Shown: piece by piece, positions 7,128 through 13,289 of the stretch
Position numbering within the stretch: position 1 is the first letter of the stretch
Layout: every line of letters begins with the position of its first letter
Assembly (NCBI GenBank): GCA_948946035.1
Contig: CARBKU010000015.1
Coordinates: 1-14,513, forward strand
Length of the DNA: 14,513 nt
Direction of reading: 5' to 3'
Source: an uncultured Clostridia bacterium
GTDB lineage: Bacteria; Bacillota; Clostridia; TANB77; CAG-508
Position numbers and translations under genes: made by a program
Notes under the pieces: generated by a model
What the model saw: only the letters and a program-made list of their open reading frames with translations
Told to the model about the DNA's origin: nothing
The model's database searches: none

Positions 7128-7901
7128 ATGGCAGTAGTTGCAATGAAACAATTACTAGAAGCAGGTGTTCACTTTGGACATCAAACAAGAAGATGGGATC
7201 CAAAAATGGCAGAATATATATTTCAAGCCAGAAATGGAATTCACATTATCGATTTACAAAAAACATCCAAAAAATTAGATGAAGCATATAGCTTTATCAA
7301 AGAACAATCAGAAGAAGGAAAAACAGTTTTATTTGTTGGAACAAAAAAACAAGCACAAGAATGTATGAAAGAAGCAGCAATAAAATGTGGAATGTACTAT
7401 GTTGATCAAAGATGGTTAGGAGGAATGCTAACAAACTTTGACACAATTAAATTAAGAATAAAAAGACTAAAAGATTTAGAAACAATGGAACAAGATGGAA
7501 CATTTAGTAGACTACCTAAAAAAGAGGTAATATTACTAAAAAAAGAAATGGAAAAATTAGAAAAAAATCTAGGTGGAATAAAAGACATGGAAGAACTACC
7601 AGGAGTAATATTCCTAGTTGACCCAAAAAATGAAAGAATAGCAGTACTAGAAGCTAAAAAATTAGGAATACCAGTAGTAGGTTTAGTAGATACAAACTGT
7701 AATCCAGAAGAAGTAGACTATGCAATACCTGGAAATGATGATGCAATTAGAGCGGTTAAATTAATAGCTGATGTTTTAGCAAATGCAGTAATCGAAGGAA
7801 GACAAGGTGAAAGTTTTGAACCACAAATTGAAGACGAATTACTAGATATTGATGAACCTACAACTATGGAAGAAGTTGTAGAAAAAGCTGAAGAAGAGTA
7901 A
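7128..7901 (+). CDS. rpsB: 30S ribosomal protein S2
   Basis: A 257-residue S2 protein of the small ribosomal subunit, which binds the 16S rRNA head-body junction and is needed to place S1 or mRNA. The N-terminus MAVVAMKQLLEAGVHFGHQT and the following WDPKMAEYIFQARNGIHIID are the first family signature. The second is PGVIFLVDPKNERIAVLEAK with IPVVGLVDTNCNPEEVDY in the C-terminal half. The frame is open back to a GTG at 7059, but the ATG at 7128 follows GGGAGG (7114-7119) at good spacing and matches the family start, so it is chosen. The acidic C-terminal tail (EEVVEKAEEE) is normal. tsf follows 18 bases later, the usual rpsB-tsf pair. Confidence 0.98.
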   Translation: MAVVAMKQLLEAGVHFGHQTRRWDPKMAEYIFQARNGIHIIDLQKTSKKLDEAYSFIKEQSEEGKTVLFVGTKKQAQECMKEAAIKCGMYYVDQRWLGGMLTNFDTIKLRIKRLKDLETMEQDGTFSRLPKKEVILLKKEMEKLEKNLGGIKDMEELPGVIFLVDPKNERIAVLEAKKLGIPVVGLVDTNCNPEEVDYAIPGNDDAIRAVKLIADVLANAVIEGRQGESFEPQIEDELLDIDEPTTMEEVVEKAEEE

Positions 7902-7919
7902 AAGGGAGGAATTAAAAAC

Positions 7920-8798
7920 ATGGTTACAGCAAGTCAAGTTAAAGATTTAAGAGAAAAAACAGGAGCAGGAATGATGGACTGCAAAAAAGTTTTAACAGAA
8001 ACAGATGGAGACATGGAAAAAGCAATTGAATTATTAAGAGAAAGAGGAATTGCTAAAGCTGCAAAAAAATCAGGAAGAGTAGCAGCAGAAGGTATAGTAG
8101 AAGCATACATCTCAGAAAACGGAAAAATTGGAGCAATAGTAGAAGTTAACTCAGAAACAGACTTTGTAGCAAAAAATGAAGAATTCAAAACATTTGTTAT
8201 GAATGTTGCAAAACAAGTAGTAGAAAGAAATCCAAAAGATGTAGAAGAACTATTAGCTCAAGACTCTATAGAAGTATCAGGAAAAACAGTAAATGAAGTA
8301 TTAGTAGAAAAAATTGCTACAATTGGTGAAAACATGAATATAAGAAGATTTGCAAGATTCGAATCAGAAGGACTAGTAGAAAAATATATACATGGAGACG
8401 GAAAAATAGCAGTATTAGTAAATATGTCAAAAGGAACAAACGAAATAGCAAAAGACATATGTATGCAAATTGCTGCTGCAAGACCTGAATATTTAAACGA
8501 ACAATCAGTACCAGCAGAAAGAATAGAAAAAGAAAAAGAAATATTAAAAGCGCAAACAATGAATGAAGGAAAACCAGAAGCAATTGCAGAAAAAATTGTT
8601 GAAGGAAGAATAGGAAAATTCTTTAGTGAAATATGTTTAGTAGACCAAGAATTTGTAAAAGACTCAAGCAAAAAAGTATCTCAACTATTACAAGAAAACA
8701 ACAGTGAAGTAGTTGAATTTGCGAGATTTGAAAAAGGTGAAGGAATCGAAAAAATAGAAGAAAACTTTGCAGAAGAAGTTATGAAACAATTGAAATAA
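7920..8798 (+). CDS. tsf: Translation elongation factor Ts
   Basis: A 292-residue EF-Ts, the nucleotide exchange factor that releases GDP from EF-Tu. The N-terminal UBA-like domain (residues 2-55) has the family signature LREKTGAGMMDCKKVL. The conserved core NSETDFVAKNEEF (79-91 region), whose Asp-Phe inserts by the EF-Tu nucleotide site, is intact. The length fits the two-subdomain form found in E. coli rather than the short Thermus/cyanobacterial form. The ATG has GGGAGG at 7904-7909. It is co-transcribed with rpsB and ends at a terminator that overlaps its own stop codon. In many Firmicutes pyrH follows directly; here a 524-base gap intervenes. Confidence 0.98.
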   Translation: MVTASQVKDLREKTGAGMMDCKKVLTETDGDMEKAIELLRERGIAKAAKKSGRVAAEGIVEAYISENGKIGAIVEVNSETDFVAKNEEFKTFVMNVAKQVVERNPKDVEELLAQDSIEVSGKTVNEVLVEKIATIGENMNIRRFARFESEGLVEKYIHGDGKIAVLVNMSKGTNEIAKDICMQIAAARPEYLNEQSVPAERIEKEKEILKAQTMNEGKPEAIAEKIVEGRIGKFFSEICLVDQEFVKDSSKKVSQLLQENNSEVVEFARFEKGEGIEKIEENFAEEVMKQLK

Positions 8799-8831
8799 AT
8801 GGGGACAGTCCTCATTTGTTTCTTTTTTTTG
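8797..8831 (+). terminator. Rho-independent terminator after tsf
   Basis: A 9-base-pair stem (AAATGGGGA at 8797-8805 with TCCTCATTT at 8809-8817, one G-U pair) has a 3-base loop and is followed by GTTTCTTTTTTTT. It begins within the tsf stop codon and would end the rpsB-tsf message. The GGGGACAGTCC core also resembles small REP-like repeats of Firmicutes. Confidence 0.75.
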
Positions 8832-8888
8832 TCAATTATTGTCGAAAATAGCAAAATGTTTTTTTATCTGTGAAATGCAGTTACAATT

Positions 8889-9171
8889 CTTAGTGTTACT
8901 ATGGTAATTACTTAAAAATTTCAATTCTTTTTTATTTTAAGTTTATTGATTTTAAATAGCGCGAGAAGAGTTCTAATTCTTTATTTTTGAACGACTCCAG
9001 GGTAACCGTTCAAAAATTCTTAGAAAAGTTTAAAAAAACTTTTCTATAGAATTTTTAGAATGGGGCAGTGAAAATAATAAATAATTAGAACTCTTTGGGA
9101 GCGAGTAGATACTTTAAGCTTAAAATAAAAAAGAATTGAAATTTTTAAATAATTGCCATAGTAGCACTAAG
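8889..9171. repeat. Palindromic element 3 (about 283 bases) in the tsf-pyrH gap
   Basis: The outer arms 8889-8945 and 9115-9171 are each 57 bases and match at 53 positions. In a plus-strand RNA three of the four differences are U-G pairs and one is C-A. An inner stem pairs 8966-8978 with 9083-9095 perfectly (13 base pairs) and continues inward past a mismatch. Inside are two hairpins: TTTTTGAACG (8984-8993) with CGTTCAAAAA (9007-9016), and a 19-base-pair stem with one bulged T (9013-9031 with 9036-9055). A further 10-base outer block (8879-8888 with 9209-9218) pairs beyond a 37-base unpaired stretch. It fills most of the 524-base gap; no ORF with coding character was seen there. Confidence 0.8.
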
Positions 9172-9271
9172 CTATTTAAAAAATAATATATTACCTGATT
9201 AAGCTATTAATTGTAACTAATTGCAACAGAAATATTAAATAATTTAGTAAAAAAGCTATTATTTTTTTTTA

Positions 9272-9280
9272 TGATATGAT
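9272..9280 (+). promoter_or_regulatory. Possible extended -10 promoter for pyrH
   Basis: TGA-TATGAT (9272-9280) is an extended -10 box 42 bases before the pyrH start codon, preceded by nine T (9262-9270). No good -35 box is seen at 16-18 bases, which extended -10 promoters can do without. It would give pyrH its own transcript after the tsf terminator. Confidence 0.45.
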
Positions 9281-9322
9281 AAAATACCTTTAACAAATTT
9301 TAATTAAGGGGAGTGAATAAAA

Positions 9323-10030
9323 TTGTCTGAAGCAAAATATAAAAGAGTACTATTAAAACTAAGTGGAGAAGCATTAGCAGGAGAAAAAAAGACAGGAGTA
9401 GATGTAGAAACCGTTGGAAAGATATGTGATAAGATAAAAGAAATTGTAGAAATGGGAGTACAAGTCGGCATTGTTGTTGGAGGAGGAAACTTTTGGAGAG
9501 GAAGAAATGGTCATCAAATGGAAAGAACAACAGCAGACTATATGGGAATGTTAGCAACAGCTATGAACGCATTAGCTTTACAAGATGCATTAGAAGCAAG
9601 AGGAATTTATTCAAGAGTTCAAACAGCAATCGAAATGAGAGAAATAGCAGAACCATTTATACAAAGAAAAGCAGAAAAACATTTACAAAAAGGAAGAGTA
9701 GTAATTTTTGCAGGAGGTTCAGGACATCCATATTTTACAACAGATACTGCTGCTGTACTTAGAGCAACAGAAATAAAAGCTGATATAATATTACTTGGAA
9801 AAGCAATAGATGCTGTATACTCAGCAGATCCAAACATAGATCCAAATGCAAAAAGATATGAAGATATATCCTATTTGCAAGTATTACAAGAAGACTTAAA
9901 AGTAATGGATTCTACTGCTACTGCTATGTGTAGAGACAATAACATGCCATTATTAGTATTTGGAATAGCTGACCCAGAAAATATTGTAAGGGCCATTAAA
10001 GGAGAAAAGATAGGTACAATTGTTAGATAA
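9323..10030 (+). CDS. pyrH: UMP kinase (uridylate kinase)
   Basis: A 235-residue bacterial UMP kinase of the amino acid kinase fold, a hexamer that makes UDP from UMP with ATP in pyrimidine nucleotide synthesis. Motifs in order are KRVLLKLSGEALAG (7-20), GIVVGGGNFWRG (49-60), TADYMGMLATAMNALALQ (70-87), FAGGSGHPYFTTDTAA (134-149, His where the family mostly has Asn), AIDAVYSADP, and the C-terminal VRAIKGEKIGTIV. Start: TTG at 9323, with AAGGGGA (9306-9312) about 10 bases upstream; a nearby GTG (9313) is out of frame, so the TTG is the only good candidate. frr follows 84 bases later, the normal pyrH-frr pair. Confidence 0.97.
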   Translation: MSEAKYKRVLLKLSGEALAGEKKTGVDVETVGKICDKIKEIVEMGVQVGIVVGGGNFWRGRNGHQMERTTADYMGMLATAMNALALQDALEARGIYSRVQTAIEMREIAEPFIQRKAEKHLQKGRVVIFAGGSGHPYFTTDTAAVLRATEIKADIILLGKAIDAVYSADPNIDPNAKRYEDISYLQVLQEDLKVMDSTATAMCRDNNMPLLVFGIADPENIVRAIKGEKIGTIVR

Positions 10031-10088
10031 ATTAGTATATAATAAAAACACTTAAATAATATTTAGTAAGAGACTTATATACTAATTT
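10029..10088. repeat. 60-base inverted repeat between pyrH and frr
   Basis: A perfect 14-base inverted repeat (10029-10042 with 10075-10088) surrounds a 32-base AT-rich spacer. The left arm begins in the pyrH stop codon and the right arm ends 26 bases before the frr ATG. No T-tract follows, so it is unlikely to be a terminator; it may stabilise or process the shared mRNA. Confidence 0.6.
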
Positions 10089-10114
10089 AAAATTATATAG
10101 AAAGAGGTATTAAA

Positions 10115-10663
10115 ATGGATTATACAAATTTAAAAGAAAAAATGGAAAAAGCTATAAATTCATATAATGAAAGATTAGCAGAAGTAAGAGCAGGAAGAGC
10201 AAATCCTGCAATATTAAACAAAATAAAAATAGATTACTATGGAACGCCAACACCAATAAATCAAGTAGCTGGTGTATCAGTACCAGAAGCCAGATTAATT
10301 GTAATTCAACCATGGGATGCAAGTATATTAAAAGAAATAGAAAAAGCAATATTATCAGCTGACATAGGAATTAATCCAAATAATGACGGAAAAGTAATAA
10401 GACTAGCTTTCCCTGAATTAAATGAAGAGAGAAGAAAAGAAATAGTAAAAGACATCAAAAAAATGGCAGAAGAAGCAAAAGTAGTAATAAGAAATATTAG
10501 AAGAGATGGAATAGACGAAGCAAAATCAATACAAAAAAACGGAGAAATGACAGAAGACGAACTAAAACAAGCAGAAACAGAAATTCAAAAAATGACAGAC
10601 AAAAGCATTGAAGAAATAGAAAGCATATTAGATAAAAAAGAAAAAGAAGTAATGTCAGTTTAA
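10115..10663 (+). CDS. frr: Ribosome recycling factor
   Basis: A 182-residue RRF, which with EF-G splits the post-termination ribosome. The sequence is collinear with the family: the N-terminal helix MEKAINSYNERLAEVRAGRANPAIL (key residues VRAGRANP, 25-32), IDYYGTPTPINQVAGVSVPEAR at the hinge and domain II, FPELNEERRKEIVKDIKKMAEEAKVVIRNIRRDG in the long helical hairpin, and the C-terminal helix ending in IEEIESILDKKEKEVMSV. The usual length is about 185. The ATG has AGAAAGAGG (10099-10107) at good spacing. It follows pyrH and precedes a polyprenyl synthase gene by 41 bases, so transcription probably continues into the isoprenoid genes. Confidence 0.98.
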   Translation: MDYTNLKEKMEKAINSYNERLAEVRAGRANPAILNKIKIDYYGTPTPINQVAGVSVPEARLIVIQPWDASILKEIEKAILSADIGINPNNDGKVIRLAFPELNEERRKEIVKDIKKMAEEAKVVIRNIRRDGIDEAKSIQKNGEMTEDELKQAETEIQKMTDKSIEEIESILDKKEKEVMSV

Positions 10664-10704
10664 AAAAATAGAAAATAAAGTATCTATTATTAGGGTGAAA
10701 AAAT

Positions 10705-11595
10705 ATGGAATTTAATGAACAATTAAAAATATATCAACAAATGATAAACAATGAATTAGAAAAATATATAAAAAAAGAAGAATGCTTAGAAACAGTATTA
10801 AATCAATCAATAGAATATAGTTTAATAAACGGAGCAAAAAGATTAAGACCTACACTAGTACTTGCAACATATAAATTATTTAAAGAAGACATAGAAAAAT
10901 GCATGCCATATGCTATAGCAATTGAAATGATACATAATTTTTCATTAATACATGATGACTTACCAGGAATTGATAATGATGACTTTAGAAGAGGAAGACC
11001 AACAACACATAAAAAATTTAATGAAGCAACAGCAATTTTAGCAGGAGATGGATTACTTAATAATTCATATATAGTAATAAGTGAAGACATAAAAAGTGCA
11101 GAAGATATAAATGAAATAAAAAGAAAAATCAAAATATTAAATGAATTTTCAATAGCTGTAGATAGAATGATTGCTGGAGAGTATGTAGACACAGAATATG
11201 AAGGAAAGCAAATAACTAAAGAAGAATTAGAATACATACATAATAACAAAACAGCATCATTACTAAAGATAAGTGTAAGAATGGGAGCAATACTTGCAAA
11301 TTGTAGAGAAGAAGACTTAAAAAGAGTAACAACTTATTCAGAAAAAATAGGATTAGCATTTCAAATAAAAGATGACATATTATCAGAAGAAGGAAATGAA
11401 GAAATATTAGGAAAGCCAGTAGGAAATGACAAAAAAGCGGGAAAATGTACATATGTATCTCAATATGGACTTCAAGGGGCAAAAGATATATTAGAAAAAA
11501 TAACAAAAGAAGCTGTAGAAGAATTAGAAATATATGGAGAAAAATCAAAATTTTTAAGAGAACTTGCTATATATATGCAAAATAGAGTAAAATGA
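10705..11595 (+). CDS. ispA: Short-chain polyprenyl diphosphate synthase (farnesyl/geranyl type), divergent
   Basis: A 296-residue trans-isoprenyl diphosphate synthase, which condenses isopentenyl and dimethylallyl diphosphate to C10-C20 chains. The first Asp-rich motif is intact: LIHDDLPGIDNDDFRRGRPT, with D84, D85 and D90. The second is at 223-227 and reads DDILS, where the family has DDILD. Other conserved sites also differ: GAKRLRP (43-49) for GGKRLRP, GEYVD (158-162) for GQxxD, and KTA (182-184) for KTG. The frame is whole and the AGGGTG (10692-10697) site precedes the ATG, so this is a divergent but probably live enzyme. It stands between frr and uppS, where UppS would use its product as primer. 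The chain length cannot be fixed from sequence by eye; a fully typical farnesyl synthase is not certain. Confidence 0.85.
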   Translation: MEFNEQLKIYQQMINNELEKYIKKEECLETVLNQSIEYSLINGAKRLRPTLVLATYKLFKEDIEKCMPYAIAIEMIHNFSLIHDDLPGIDNDDFRRGRPTTHKKFNEATAILAGDGLLNNSYIVISEDIKSAEDINEIKRKIKILNEFSIAVDRMIAGEYVDTEYEGKQITKEELEYIHNNKTASLLKISVRMGAILANCREEDLKRVTTYSEKIGLAFQIKDDILSEEGNEEILGKPVGNDKKAGKCTYVSQYGLQGAKDILEKITKEAVEELEIYGEKSKFLRELAIYMQNRVK

Positions 11596-11643
11596 TGATT
11601 TTGTCCGCTATACCTAAAATTATGAGGAAAGGATTAAAAGAAG

Positions 11644-12357
11644 ATGGAATTTGATAAACAAAATATACCAAAACATATAGGAATCATTATGGATGGAAAT
11701 AGAAGATGGGCAAAAGCACAAGGAAAGCCAGCAATTTATGGACACAAAGCAGGAGCAAAGGCAATAGAAGATATTGTTAGATATGCAAATAAAATAGGTA
11801 TAGGGCATATTACTGTATATGCATTTTCAACAGCAAATTGGAAAAGGTCAGAAGAAGAAGTAAAAGGTTTAATGTCATTACTTCAAAGTTACCTAGAAGA
11901 CTATTCAAAAAAGGCTAATACAGAAAATATAAAAGTTAAAATTTTAGGTGATATTTCTGCTTTTTCTGATAAATTGAAAAAAAGCATTGTAAATTGTATG
12001 GAAAGAACAAAAAATAATACAGGAATTATTTTTAATATTTGCTTAAACTATGGAGGAAGAGAAGAAATAATAAGAGCAATTAAAAAGATATCAGAAGATA
12101 TAAAAAGTGGTACACTAAAAAGTGATGATATAACAGAAAAGCTAATTTCCGACAATTTATATACATATGGTCAACCAGATCCAGATTTATTAATAAGAAC
12201 AAGTGGAGAATTAAGATTAAGTAATTTTTTAACTTGGCAATTAGTAAATACAGAATTTTTATTTATAGATAAGAATTGGCCAGACTTTAAAGAAGAAGAT
12301 TTAGATAATGCAATAATAGAATATCAAAAAAGAAGCAGAAGATATGGAGGAAACTAA
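11644..12357 (+). CDS. uppS: Undecaprenyl diphosphate synthase (cis-prenyltransferase)
   Basis: A 237-residue UppS, which adds cis-isoprene units to farnesyl diphosphate to give the C55 lipid carrier for peptidoglycan and other wall polymers. Motifs in order: IPKHIGIIMDGNRRWAK with catalytic D17, YGHKAGAKAIEDIV, the flexible-loop segment YAFSTANWKRSEEEV (usually FSTENW, so a Glu is Ala here), FNICLNYGGREEII, and DPDLLIRTSGELRLSNF followed by NWPDF near the end. The length is normal. The ATG is preceded by AGGAAAGGA (11625-11633). It lies 48 bases after the polyprenyl synthase and 35 bases before cdsA, in one apparent operon. Confidence 0.97.
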   Translation: MEFDKQNIPKHIGIIMDGNRRWAKAQGKPAIYGHKAGAKAIEDIVRYANKIGIGHITVYAFSTANWKRSEEEVKGLMSLLQSYLEDYSKKANTENIKVKILGDISAFSDKLKKSIVNCMERTKNNTGIIFNICLNYGGREEIIRAIKKISEDIKSGTLKSDDITEKLISDNLYTYGQPDPDLLIRTSGELRLSNFLTWQLVNTEFLFIDKNWPDFKEEDLDNAIIEYQKRSRRYGGN

Positions 12358-12392
12358 TAAAAACTATATTAAATACAGAAAGGAACAAAATA

Positions 12393-13196
12393 ATGGATAT
12401 AAAAAGGATAACGTCAGGATTGCTAGGATTTCCGTTTGTATTAGCTATTTTTTTAATAAATAATAAATATGTAGTAGATGTAGCACTAACAATTATAGCA
12501 TTGCTAAGTATGAGTGAATACTTTAATGCAATATCAAAAGTTTCAAAACCAGTAAAATGGCTTGGTTATTTAAGTTGTTTAAGTATTTCGATTATACATG
12601 TTGTACCACAAGAAAATCTAAATATGATAGTAACGCTATGTGTACCAGTAATTTTAATCATTTTGTTTGCACAAGTTATAGCAACACAAATGAAAACCAA
12701 CTTTAAAGATATAGCATATACATTTTTAGGAATATTTTATGTTGTTTTCTTTATAATGTTTATAGCTTTTATCAATGGAATGAAAAATGGCAATATCCTA
12801 ATATGGTATACATTATTTGCAGCATGGGGAACTGATATATTTGCATATTTTATAGGAAAATATTTTGGAAAACATAAATTTAGTAAAGTAAGTCCTAAAA
12901 AGACAATTGAAGGATGTATTGGAGGTACATTAGGAGCAATGATAATGATGTTAGTATATACATATTTTGCAAATTGTTATTGGGGAATGAATTTTTCGTA
13001 TTTAAGTATAGCAGGAATTGGTATAATATTAAGTTTGGTAGGGCAAATAGGAGATTTTTCAGCATCTAGTATAAAAAGATATGTAGATATAAAAGATTAT
13101 AGTAACTTAATACCAGGTCATGGTGGAATGTTAGATAGAATAGATAGTTTAATATTCTTGTCACCAATTGCATATGCATTATTTACAATATTATAG
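12393..13196 (+). CDS. cdsA: Phosphatidate cytidylyltransferase (CDP-diglyceride synthase)
   Basis: A 267-residue polytopic membrane enzyme that makes CDP-diacylglycerol from phosphatidate and CTP, the branch point for phosphatidylglycerol and related lipids. Several hydrophobic helices run from the N-terminus (LLGFPFVLAIFLI, then VALTIIALLSM) to the end. The mid-region AAWGTDIFAYFIGKYFGKHK and SPKKTIEG and the C-terminal signature (225-252: S-x-IKR, then IKDYSNLIPGHGGMLDRIDS) are intact, including D221, D235, D248 and D251. GAAAGGA (12378-12384) precedes the ATG. In many Firmicutes dxr comes next; here a 90-base gap leads straight to an rseP-type protease. Confidence 0.97.
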   Translation: MDIKRITSGLLGFPFVLAIFLINNKYVVDVALTIIALLSMSEYFNAISKVSKPVKWLGYLSCLSISIIHVVPQENLNMIVTLCVPVILIILFAQVIATQMKTNFKDIAYTFLGIFYVVFFIMFIAFINGMKNGNILIWYTLFAAWGTDIFAYFIGKYFGKHKFSKVSPKKTIEGCIGGTLGAMIMMLVYTYFANCYWGMNFSYLSIAGIGIILSLVGQIGDFSASSIKRYVDIKDYSNLIPGHGGMLDRIDSLIFLSPIAYALFTIL

Positions 13197-13253
13197 AGCA
13201 CAATATTAAAACTAGCAAGTAAACAAAAGAGAGCATGCGATTATATCAAATGT

Positions 13254-13289
13254 TCCTTTTATTTAATATAAAAAGGAGGATATAAATTG
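13254..13289 (+). promoter_or_regulatory. Hairpin covering the ribosome binding site of the rseP gene, with a TTG start
   Basis: TCCTTTTAT (13254-13262) can pair with ATAAAAAGGA (13268-13277) through 9 base pairs, one bulged A and a 5-base loop. The right arm contains most of the ribosome binding site AAAAGGAGGA (13271-13280), and the TTG start is at 13287. The pairing could lower or make conditional the translation of the protease. Confidence 0.5.

Noticed and set aside
8258..8671. Long minus-strand open frame opposite tsf, and similar ones opposite rpsB, ispA and rseP
   Set aside because: These are reverse-frame shadows of AT-rich, A-rich coding strands; they are Leu/Phe/Ser-rich, lack ribosome binding sites and match no family.
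1320..9171. Palindromic elements as complete insertion sequences or as a CRISPR array
   Set aside because: None encodes a transposase, no target-site duplications are visible, and there are no regularly spaced direct repeats.
9169..9260. Three direct copies of AAGCTATT (9169, 9201, 9253) upstream of pyrH
   Set aside because: Spacings are irregular (32 and 52 bases) and the 8-mer is AT-rich; chance is a sufficient explanation.
9493..9762. Plus-strand open frame inside pyrH
   Set aside because: It is in another frame of a clearly real gene, is Arg/Asn/Ser-rich and has no ribosome binding site.
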